DNA of 64,000 nucleotides. It comes from Sialis fuliginosa. Lineage: Eukaryota; Arthropoda; Insecta; Megaloptera; Sialidae. The notes below the pieces were generated by a model, which did no database searches, had not been told where the DNA came from, and was given only the letters and a program-made list of their open reading frames with translations. Shown here in pieces: positions 12,277 through 23,700 of this stretch. The position numbers and the translations under genes are program-made. Position 1 is the stretch's first letter. Every line of letters begins with the position of its first letter. The stretch is from NCBI GenBank assembly GCA_961205875.1, contig OY540822.1, positions 9,612,501 to 9,676,500 on the forward strand, written 5' to 3'.

Positions 12277-12966
12277 GGGGGCAGACCCAGTTTAGGATTT
12301 TTTTTGGCCAATCATAATAATAATTAATAACAAATGTTTTTCCACATGAAAGATATGTATTAACAGAAAACATTGTAATTTGTTTATGGCAAAATATTAA
12401 AAAAATAAGTGGGATACAGCAAATTTGGGAGGGGTCCAAAAAAAGTGTTTTGTCGTGATCACTACTGCTCGTCACTAAATCATCTGAAATAATAAAAAAT
12501 AAAAGGGATCATTAGCTAATGACATAATGCTCCGGATGAACGAAGGGATTTGAAAAAATTTGAATTTTCACAAAATGGCGGATATTGAAAGTCAAAGTTC
12601 TTTATTCGACTAAAATTTCACTCGCATTTTCGGCTATAAAAAAATAATAATCATCCAAAAAAAATCCTTCATTCATCCGGAGGACAAGTATGTATAGAAT
12701 AAGTGAGAAAAATTTCAAACCGATCGGCAAAGCCGTTCTCAAGTTACAGTGATCACCGACTTCGAAAACATGGTTTCGAGAAAAACACGTATAAAGTTTT
12801 GAGTACGAATTGCATGCAGATAAAAAATTTATTTTGGAACTTACACTGAATCGTCTATGGACAAGACATTTGTCTGAAATTTTCAGAGAATACTTTTGAA
12901 ATATTCCACTTTGAGAAAATGCAAAAAAATGAGTTAAATAAAAAAATTCTAACTGGGTCTGCCCCC
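12277..12966. mobile_element. piggyBac-like MITE
   Basis: TIRs GGGGGCAGACCCAGTTTAG and CTAACTGGGTCTGCCCCC, with TTAA on both sides (12273-12276 and 12967-12970). TTAA duplication is the hallmark of piggyBac. At 690 bp with no transposase it is non-autonomous; the two minus-strand ORFs inside are not gene-like. Confidence 0.8.
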
Positions 12967-13130
12967 TTAATAAATTCAAAATATTTTATTTATTCATCTG
13001 CGCGCCACCGATGAAGAAACTCTGCCATAATACATTGATTTAGTATGTAATTCACGTTTACATAGTTTTTACTTCGCTATTGTATTTATGCTATTATAAT
13101 AGAAAACATTGTATTTTAATATCTATATTT

Positions 13131-13972
13131 AAATGTCTTTCTGAATCCCTGAATATGAAAAAAAATTAATCACATGGTGTATATTTTTGGAATAAAAAGA
13201 TTTAACATTTATTTTTTTATCAAATTTAATAAAATCATACAATTGAGAATTTTATCGTCTATGGACAGGACATTTGTCTGAAATTTTCAGAGAATACTTT
13301 TGAAATATTCTACTTTGAGAAAATACAAAAAAAAAGATTTTTTTTTAGGTATTTTAATATTCAAACAAAAAATGCGTCTGTAAAGCAGATAGTTAAATGT
13401 CTTTCTGAATCCTTGAATATGAAAAAAAATTAATCACGTGGTGTATATTTTTGGAATAAAAAGATTTAAATTTTATTTTTTTATCAAATTTAAATAATAT
13501 CATACACAATTACGAATTTCAGTATATCTATGACTTAGGTATTTTAATATTCAAACAAAAAATGCGTCTGTAAAGCAGATAGTTTTAAATGTCTTTGTGA
13601 ATCCTTGAATATGAAAAAAAATTTAATCACGTGGTGTATATTTTTGGAATAAAAAGATTTAAATTTTATTTTTTTATCAAATTTAAATAATATCATACAC
13701 AATTACGAATTTCAGTATATCTATGACTTAGGTATTTTAATATTCAAACAAAAAATGCGTCTGTAAAGCAGATAGTTTTAAATGTCTTTCTGAATCCTTG
13801 AATATGAAAAAAAATTAATCACGTGGTGTATATTTTTGGAATAAAAAGATTTAAATTTTATTTTTTTATCAAATTTAAATAATATCATACACAATTACGA
13901 ATTTTAGTATATCTATGACTTAGGTATTTTAATATTCAAACAAAAAATGTGTATGTAAAGCAGATAGTTTTA
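13131..13972 (+). repeat. Satellite-like tandem array, 192-193 bp unit
   Basis: Units start AAATGTCTTTCTGAATCC at 13131, 13395, 13588 and 13780; spacing is 193 and 192 for the last steps. Each carries AATCACGTGGTGTATATTTT and AAAATGCGTCTGTAAAGC. The first unit is longer (264 bp) because it holds about 80 bp matching 12848-12930 of the neighbouring piggyBac-like MITE. Confidence 0.9.
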
Positions 13973-14170
13973 GAATAAAATAACACAGTATAGTATCACA
14001 AATACTATACTATTAAATTAAATACCTCAAGTTAACGTTACAGTATATTATATACAGGTGTGAGTGTGTGAGTGTACCCACTTGTTTTCTAAGAACAGAC
14101 GGTTGTGTTGGGTGGTCCAAAACCCAATATGCTCAGCTTTTTGTTAACTTTTTTTAATATTTTAAATATA

Positions 14171-14510
14171 TCTAATATATAAAATTCTCGTGTCGCGGTG
14201 TTTGTGGTTAAACTCCTCCGAAACGGCTTTCCCGATTCTCATGAAATTTTGTGTGCATATTGGGTAGGTCTGAGAATCGGACAACATCTATTTTTCATCC
14301 CCCTAAATGTTAAGGGTAATCCACCCCAAAATTTTTTTTTTCAATTTTAGATAATTTTTTTTTTTTAATTTTTTTATGATACAGCATTAGTAAATACATA
14401 TAACCCTGAATTTTCAACCCTTTACAATCAACCCCTATTTTACCATCGCGATTTTTAATGTTTCCTACAAATAATATACATTGCAAAACAACGTTTGCCG
14501 GGTCAGCTAG
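14171..14510 (+). mobile_element. Helitron-like non-autonomous element
   Basis: Contains TATATAAAATTCTCGTGTCG, GATTCTCATGAAATTTTGTG and TTCATCCCCCTAAATGTTAA, and ends GCCGGGTCAGCTAG|T. The family is common in insect genomes and the CTAG-T end fits a Helitron. Confidence 0.6.
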
Positions 14511-14892
14511 TATTTTATATATTTGAAGTTAATGTATCAATCACCATGGACTATAAACGAAATGATTTTTTTTCAAAATTAGAAACAAAATAATTATTTT
14601 TGATTTTTGTTGTTAATTGTTTAATTTCTATTTATTATTGTTTTCATATTTATTTCGTTTTTGTGTGTAAAAAAAAATCGTGTGAATTATATTGAATTTA
14701 ATTAAACTTTCGAATGTTTTGTGTAATTTTGTTTTACATATGATTCATTTTAATTTTTTAACCGGTTTTTATTTTGCTATACGTATACATATATGTAATA
14801 TATTACTTAAGAAAGTATATATACACACACATATCATGAAAAATTACGAAATACATAGATATTTTGATGGAAATATAAAAAAACTAAAGACC

Positions 14893-15032
14893 TATACACC
14901 ACCCAATTTGACTTCCAATCTGTCGAGAGGGGGGATTATATATATTTATAAAACACTATTTACTATAACAGTACCCAATTTACCCCCACTCTACCTCCAT
15001 TCAAATCGGCCCTGCAGATTGGGTGGTGTATA
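14893..15032. mobile_element. Small MITE with TATACACCACCCAAT ends
   Basis: TATACACCACCCAATTTG on the left and GATTGGGTGGTGTATA on the right, 140 bp in all. The 113-codon ORF running across it is not gene-like. Confidence 0.65.
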
Positions 15033-15719
15033 GAGAAAACAAAAAAAAATTAACATATTATGGTTGATTCTTCTATAAATGGAAAAATCGCTAGCAAAAA
15101 CATTTCACAAACTAAAGTAATTATGAACTAATTATGTTTTTTATTTGTCCTCTAAATTACAAAGACCTAAATGAATTATTTTTTTAAAACTTGCTTCAAA
15201 AAATCATTTTTCTTGCCGTGAGTTTTTCTATTTTACGAAAGATAATTGAAAATTTCGGTAGTTTAAAATACTGCTTTCTGAAAATTATTTTTCCCATTTA
15301 TGTGTATTTTTGTAAAAAAAGAGTTATTTAAAAAAAATTCGTAAACTATTTTTGTTAGTATTCGATATAATTTTCATTGAAAGTAATAATTAAAAGCTAC
15401 ATTCTGGATTTTTTTCAGATTTTTTTAATCGATAGTTTAGAAATTATGGGGGGGGGAGGCACTCTGATAACAACATTTAAAAGCAAATATATCGTGACTA
15501 AAAGGTTAAAATCAAAAGGTCATACAACATTTTTTGTTGCATTTTAGGAGACCTATATAAAGACATCTCACTCAATGGGGTAAGTGGAAAAAAAATGTGA
15601 ATACACTTTTCAGTCTATGGGAAGGGGGTCCAAAAAATATATTTTTTTTTCTTAAATCTTATCATTTTTGTTTTTGTGTTATCAGTCTACGTCCGTATAC
15701 CAAATTTCATCTTAATCGG

Positions 15720-16063
15720 CAGGGCCGGATTAACAACGTAGCAGGAGTAGCAAATGCTACGGGCCCCGCGCTTTTGGGGGGCCCCGCGACTTTCCGGGAA
15801 AATATTATAGAAAATCATTTTTTTTTTGTTTAAGTTTAATATAGTGCATTGAAAAAAGGGAAATAAAATATGATTGACTAAAAAAAAAAAAACCTAAAAT
15901 TTTAATCAGTATACCAAAAAAAAAAAAAAAGGTCTTCATTTTTTAATATATATTATAGAAAGTTTTTCAATCTCGTTCATACACAGTTTCTCCCCCGACG
16001 CCAATGCCTAGGGCCTCTTTATAAAATTTGCTACGGGCCCCGCGCTTCCTTAATCCGGCCCTG
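15720..16063. mobile_element. hAT-like MITE (CAGGGCCGGATTAA)
   Basis: TIRs CAGGGCCGGATTAA and TTAATCCGGCCCTG; perfect 8-bp duplication TTAATCGG at 15712-15719 and 16064-16071. The inner GC-rich words CTACGGGCCCCGCGCTT occur near both ends. 344 bp, non-coding. Confidence 0.88.
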
Positions 16064-16071
16064 TTAATCGG

Positions 16072-17546
16072 TATAAAATTTATAAAGATAGACAGACAGA
16101 CCGAAACTATAAGGGTTACTAGTTTTCAACGGAACCCTAAAAATAAATAAAATAATAATTTGATTTTATTATTTTTAGCATAAATAATTAAATTTTACTC
16201 AATACAATTTTGATCACAATGCAAAATTTGGTAAAATCCACTCTGACTGAAAAAACAGTAAAAATCATGAAAAATTTGGTTAATGGTTAAAATCCTATTA
16301 AAATGTTTTAAATTGAAAAAATATATTTCTTTCTTTACACGTCTTTTACAAAATATACAAGAAAGTCGCGTAAAGAGGGGAACACTGCCCCTCTTAAGTA
16401 TTAACAAACATTTTAATTAGTAGTTACTAGTTTTGACTTCTGAACGTCTTTGACCGGATACGATTGTCAAAATTTTAATCAACAACGGTTTAGAAACATC
16501 GTCGATATATTGCAGAATCCAGTGGCGCAGATACAGAAACGAAATCAGGGGGTGGTTTTATAATCACAAAAGGTGGGGATTTTTTTATAGTTTCAAGTAG
16601 AATGCTTTTTAAATTTAATTTAACAAGGGGAGTGGGGACTTAAATAACTACAGTTTCTTTCATCGCTGTATTATTTTCAAGAGAGAGGGGTAATTTCCCC
16701 TTTAACCTCTTCATTGATACGCCTTTGTAGCATTGTGTCACACAAATATCAATGGCAGTTTGTTATTTTATTGATAACTTATAAAACTATAATGCGTTCC
16801 CTCTGGATCTCCAGTCGTCATCGAGCCATAAAAAGATTAAGTTCATTTATTGCTCTTGAATTGATTTTTGCATTAATTAGTTATGTTGATTTCATTAACT
16901 TTGGGACTTAAGTGTTAAAGTTAATTATGACAATCCGTACAAAAATTTCTGTGTTTGTGAAGAAGGTGAAAGAATATAACTTTAGCGAAAAGGTATATAC
17001 TTTTTTTCCAATTATTAATTTTTTTTCGATTAAAAAAAAATATAATAATAATAAAAATTGTATGGGCACTACTTATAAAAATATATCAATTTTTAAAAAC
17101 AATTTTGATATTTATTTATTTTTAATTATTATACAAATGTTTTAGTTTTTAACAAATATTTTTCAGTCTTTCTAGGATCAATTGAATTGTTGATATATTG
17201 CAGATATACATAGCATAATTTAACAAAATATAGGTATTATATAATATTAAAATTTTAATTATTTTAAAAAATATGGCACTTGTCTAAGGTAATATATATA
17301 CTGACTTGTTTAATACTTCTGGAGTATAGGGTCTTAAAAACATATATCTTCAGCAAAGTTTTATTTACGATGTTTCATTCTATCTCACATAGTTTTTGAC
17401 ATGTATATGGCGGTATACCATAAAATTAAATTGCTTTACATACATATATTTTTGTGACACTTGGGTCTACTGGTAAAAACTACCTTGAACGTACGATATT
17501 TTTATTAATTTTCAAAGAGTGATTTATTAATTTGTTCTAATTTCAG
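16072..17546. other. Sequence just upstream of the first visible ptc exon
   Basis: Probably intron. It was examined for the Patched N-terminal exon (a TSWVDAQ-like peptide ending in phase 0) and none was seen. A CAGTGGCGCAGATAC word at 16521 may be a hAT end, but no partner or duplication was found. Confidence 0.45.
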
Positions 17547-17733
17547 GGCCGGGCACTAGGTGGTGGCCTGTGCTTGCGCGAAACATGTCACCGGCGCTTA
17601 GACTCTCTAGGCCGTTTCCTGCTAGTACATGCTGGCAAGGTACTGTTCGTATGGCTCCTGGTTGTTGCCACTTTCAGCGTGGCCCTCAAGTCCAGTCAGC
17701 TCACTACGCGCCTCGAAGGACTATGGTTACCAG
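17547..17733 (+). CDS. ptc: ptc exon with TM1
   Basis: Acceptor TTTCAG ends at 17546 and donor GTGAAT begins at 17734. The exon has 62 codons plus one base (exit phase 1). It reads through HAGKVLFVWLLVVATFSV, which matches the TM1 region of Drosophila Ptc (HAGKVLFVAILVLSTFCV). It enters in phase 0, so the missing upstream exon should end on a whole codon, as expected from Drosophila ...DQIDK. Third positions are clearly richer in G/C than the surrounding DNA. Confidence 0.93.
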
Positions 17734-20700
17734 GTGAATAGATACATATTATTCATTTATAAGGTATTGCAGGGGTCAAAACTGGTCAGTAAAAGTAAGT
17801 TTTTTGTAACCCGGTCAGTTAAAGTCAATTTTTTTGAAAAATGGTCAGTTTTGTCAGTTCTTTGGGTTTTTTCACATCTAAGCCCTAATTATCTTGAAAA
17901 AACTATTTGATTTCAAAACGACATAATTACTTTAAATTAATATTTGTATTGTTTATTACCAACTTTTAGAAGATATTTTATGACATAATTATCGGTGAGA
18001 AAAATTAACAAAAATTAACTGTAATATTTGTTACTTTTGTTATAAACATAATAAAAAGGTGGTAAGGGTTGTCTATGGAGATGGTGGAGGCCAACAATTA
18101 TAAAAGTATTTTTTTAATACATAACACCTACATTTTTAACTCAGTTAAGATAGTCAGTATTTTTAGATTTCTGTGTCAGTAAAATCAGTATTTTTGAACA
18201 CTGAACTTGTTTCGACCCCTGGTACTGGCACCAGTCTTGGGTATGACTCCAGTAATGGCTATTTTTTAATTAAAAGTACTGAATTATAAATATTTGTTGA
18301 TATTTGATAACTACCGTTTTTGAATATTAATCTATATACATTTAACTGTCTTACAGCGTGATTTGATGACAATCGGCCAATAGATGTCGAAATGGTGGAC
18401 ATTTAAATTAATTATTAGTATAATGTATTTATTAATTATTATAATATTATCATAGCAACTGCTTTACATTGTTTCAAATTTGACGATTCTTTCTTTATTA
18501 TCTTTTATGTCGTAGTACATTTTGTAATCATTAGCAAGTGTTCAACACTGCGTGCTCATTACTGGTTTCACTTTATCCATTACTGGAGAAAAAACATAAA
18601 ATGAAAGGCTATAATTTTAAAAACAAACTATATTTACGTACCTTGGTAATTTAATAGATTAAATAAAGAGTTACTTGTTTTATTAGCAACATGAGTTCAT
18701 GAGAATTACAAAAAAGAAGCCGTTAATCACAAAAATAATAGCGGCCATAACTGGTACCAGTACCTTATTTCAATTCACGCCATTTTTATTTTATTTTATC
18801 TAAGCCACATTTTTCTAACTGCATTTATTTCAATAAATCTATAGGAATTTTAATATAATAATATGTATTTCCGGCCTTTACGAATTAATAGATTCACATA
18901 AAACATGAGTTACGATCAGTTCCGGCTTTAGGGGATCGAAGCAGGGCGCTACGTCAGAAAGGACGGCGGATGGTCATACATAAATTCTAATAAAAATTGT
19001 CAATTTTTAAGAAAAAATTACAAGTACTGGAATTTGGAAATGATAAGGCAATGACAATCTAATAGTTCTTCTTATGAAAGATCGAAAATGTAGCTGAATG
19101 GATCTTGTCTTCTGGGTTCAAGCTGCGTCGATTTGGTCGTGTTATCGGCCAAATCGACGCAGCTTACACCCAGAAGCCAAGCTTCATGTCAAAATCACCG
19201 CGGAAACCTCAAGACTTGTGTAGCTGAATATTCAAATGTTCATTTAAATGTTACTATACTTCTACGGATTGTTCGAAAAAAATCGGTTTCACTATACTTA
19301 CTTATACTAATGTATATTTCATATACATGATATAAGAAAGTAAAAATATATACAGCCGAATTTAAAAACCCCCTCCTTTTTTTAAGTCCATGGTCAGATT
19401 CTGATAAAATTTATATGGGACCACTTAAAAAAAACGTCCAAATCGGTACAGTTTTGTCCGAACATACATAAAAAATATATATTTGAATTGAAAATTATTT
19501 TTGACTATCTATTTTTTACTTCGAGATTCCGGACGTGTAGAACAAGAACAGAGTTACACAATGACTCACTTGGGAGAGATCGAATCTTGGAACAACCTGA
19601 TGCTGATACAAGTAGAAGAGGGCGACGATTTAAATGTCCTGCGTCAGGAATCACTGCTTACACATCTCCAGACATTGCGTAAGGCATCTCAAGTGACAGT
19701 CCAGCTGTTCGACGTTGTATGGAGACTGAAAGACATCTGCCACCACGCTAGTGTCCCGTTCTTTGATAAGGAGTACATAGATGACATTGTTGAACACATA
19801 CTGCCTTGCAATATTATAACACCATTGGACTGTTTCTGGGAAGGATCGAAACTTCTGGGTCCCAAATACCCTGTTCATATTCCGTAAGTTGTTTTGTACA
19901 TTACTGAAATAAACAATTATCTATATATATAAATGAATGTTCGTTTGTGTGTGACTTATAGACTCCGGAATTACTGAACCGATTTCAATGCGGTTTTCAC
20001 CAATAGTTAGATCATTTTTACGAGCAGTATCGTCGCTAATCTTTTGCACAGCGTCTTTTGTTTCCATGATGTCAGAGCATACAACTGTCATTTATATAAA
20101 AACACAGTAGCCATGGAATAAAGAATTCTATAATTTACGGTTTCAGTATTTTATTTAATTAGGTCACTTACAAATATTTTGTCGGATAAATGATTTTTGA
20201 CACATGCTAATAATTAAATATTTGGAAATATATTAATTGAAAATTGAAATATAAAGAAACATTTCACTTCCAAGAAAGATAAATTATCGAAATTAATTAT
20301 TATGATTGTTGCTTACCTATTTATTTATTTATTTTTGATTTTTATACAAATTCAAAGACAATACCTGGTGTTGAAAATATAATTTTACGCAATTTTTTCA
20401 ATAACTACTGAATGGATTTTATTCCGGTTTTCACTAATGGATAGGTTCAGTTTAGGTGTATAATTTGTCGATATTTTATGTAAATTTCATGAAAATTCGT
20501 GGCGAACCGTGAGTTGTGAGCATGTTGGGTGGGCATGATTACTTTATGTTTAATTAAATTAATATCCCCGGGTAACACCGGGTCCAATGCGCTAGTTTTA
20601 AATATAAATCAATGTTTTTTTTATTTCTACAGTGACATAGGAGATAAAGTAAAATGGACAAATCTAAATCCACGAGAACTTTTAAACGAAGTTAAAAGAT

Positions 20701-23700
20701 TTCATCCGAATTTCGATTTCTATTTGATAGAAGAATATATGAATAAATCTGGAATCGGTTCAGGGTACCAGAATAAGCCTTGTCTAAACCCCAAAGAACC
20801 AGATTGTCCCAACACTGCACCCAACAAGCAATCAAAAGAGGTGAGCAACTACCAAATTTATTATTAAAATTTTATACAGGCTGGGGCATTTAAAGTGTTA
20901 TAGATTTTTATCTTAAAACTGGCATATTTTAAAAAAATGTTTGGTTGTGAAGGGGTAAACAAATAGTTTTTATTTTCACGTAGACTTCAAGGATATTTGA
21001 AGGTCAACATATTTTTTTTTAATAGGAACCTATAGTTTTTATTTAGTAATCTTATTTTACGTGAAAAAATCCGAATCTTTTACTGATATCTTTACGAGAT
21101 ATGTAACAAAATAATTTCGAGATTTTGAACATTCAAGAACATTTTACTCAAAAATCACCTACTTTAGAGAAAAAGTACAAGATACAAAAAATGTTTTTTT
21201 TTTTTGATTGCTTAAATAAAATAAATAGAAAAAGTACTAAAATTTTTAAAATAAGACCAAAATAATTATTTTTTTTGTATCTTGTACTTTTTTTCTAATG
21301 TTTATGGTTTTTGAGTAAACAATTCTTGAAAATCCAAAATCTCTAATTATTTTGTTAGATATCTTCGAAAGCTTTTAAATAAAAGATTCGTGATTTTTCA
21401 CCTAGAATAAGACTGCTAAAAAAAACTGTAGGTTCCTATTTAAAAAAATGATGTTGACCTACAAATAACCTTGAAGGCCACGTTAAAATAACAAATAATA
21501 TTACTTTTTGATTACTATCTCACAACTAAACATATTTTGGTCTGAACATTTTTTTCAAATATGCAATGATTCTGAGATAAAAATCTGTAACACTTTAAAT
21601 GCCTCACCCTGTATAATTCAAAATTTATAAAGTTCATTTAACACAATTATTTTGTCAAGTTGGTATTTTAAAAGATATTTCAATATAAAAAACATCATGT
21701 ACCAGAATTATAAGGCATGAAAAATCTGCATAACCAAAAAATACAAAAACAAGAAATATTCATTTTGTTTTAAAGTAAAATTGGTAAATTTAAATATCAA
21801 AGGTTGTCAAAAATGCTCGAAAATATATACAGGGGTGTGGGGTGGAAGATACAATAGAGTATTTTGATTAACTGATTGAAGAAAAAACTTTTTAAGAAAA
21901 AAATAAAACCGACTTCAAAAATCCTTTATTTTTAAAAAGTTTTTATTTTCGGGAGTATACTCTTTCAAACAAAAAAAAATCGTATTTGTCAAATTGAGAA
22001 TTTTTGGTTAAAAAGGATTTTTAAGCTGAAACTTATTTGTACAAAACATTGAAAAATTGAGATTTTAATTTTTGTAAATTGCAGGTACCTGATATAGGAT
22101 CAGTTATGACTGGAGGCTGCTTCGGTTTTGCGGAGAACTTCATGCACTGGCCAGAACAACTTATAGTTGGTGGAGCTACGAAAAACAAAACAGGGCACAT
22201 AAAGCGGGCCAAAGCCATACAGACTGTGATCCAACTGATGGGAGAGAGAGAATTGTACATAAACTTAGCAGATACGTTTAGAGTGCATCATATCGACTGG
22301 AGTCAAGAAAAGGCAGCTCTTATACTCGATACTTGGCAAAAGCGATTTGCACAGGTAATATTTTTATACTGTAGTAAAACCAAAACGATAAAAATGTACG
22401 TAATATTTTATATAAGGCACGTACAAAATATTTGTAAGATTGTTACATAAATAAGGATTTTTCTGGAAAAATAATTATTGAGACCAGGAAATTTTTGAAA
22501 ATTAATATTTTTCTGTATTAGAGTATTTAAAATATATATATTAAATTGATTTTTTTATTTTTAGGAAGTAAAAAGGCTTCAATCAACATTTTCTAATTCT
22601 AAAACGTACTCATTTTCTATGGCAACTTTAAACGAATCATTAAAACAAAATACAGATATCAATGTTGTCAAATTGGCGATAGTTGTCAGTCTTCTGGTAC
22701 GTATAACTTTTATTTTAATAATGTATATTTTGTAACACATGTACGTTATTTACAGCTGGTGTTCTGCATGTTCATGGGGCAGTATATAGCCGTGTTTGGA
22801 GTAATGATGTTGATATTTAATACGGTTGCTGGATTAGGATTTTCATCATTGCTTGGAATCTCTTTGAACATCTTAACTATTCAGGTAAATTGTGTGATAT
22901 ATAATTTCAAATACGGAATGTTTTTTTATCTATTTGTTTATTTTTTCGTACAGGTTGTGCCATATCTATGTGTCGGCCTGTCTCTGCGTGACGTCTGGAC
23001 GCTTCTACACCACTACAAGCAAAACAAGGACACCAAACAGACAATACGTCAATGTACGCCCAGTATTCTAGCCCACAACCTGTACTTAGCTGTGACATTT
23101 ATTTCGTGTGTCTTATTGCCAGCTCCGGCTGTAAAGGCTGCTGCTTTGCAATGTGCGATACTGACTGTGTTCAATACAATCGCCGTCCTTATAGTATTCC
23201 CAACAATTTTGTCCATTGATCAGAGAAGGAAACAGGCATATAATAATATAGGTAAGTTATAAATATTATTCCCAAACTGTGGATCAAAGGAAGCCCTGGT
23301 GGCTCTGGGTGTAGTTAGGAAGCCCTGGATTATTATATAACACTAAATATGTATATGAAAAAATGTTCACTACTAAAAATGTAAATTATCAGGGGAGCCT
23401 TGTGATTGTTTATAGCTGAAAAGGGGGTAGTGGGTCAAATAAGTTTGGGAACCCATGATTTAAACGTATCACAAATTAGAGAACAGTCTTTATTCTATGT
23501 ATTTTTTTGTTTTTAGTTATAAATTATATGAACCGTCAAGAAAGTTTGAATAAAAACAATGAAAAGCGACAGCCTCTGAAGAAAACCATATCAGAATTTT
23601 GCTGTGAATTTAACGATGGAGAGGTAAATACAGAAATCTTAATTATTAATGAAAAACTTGTTTTCTCTTTATATACATAATAACAGTATTTGTTTGTTTG

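Noticed and set aside
12602..12979. 125-codon minus-strand ORF
   Set aside because: It lies within the TTAA-flanked MITE, ends at its TIR and has no domain; part of it recurs in the neighbouring tandem array.
16521..16728. Possible hAT MITE (CAGTGGCGCAGATAC ... GATACGCCTTTG)
   Set aside because: The right end matches poorly and no 8-bp duplication is present.
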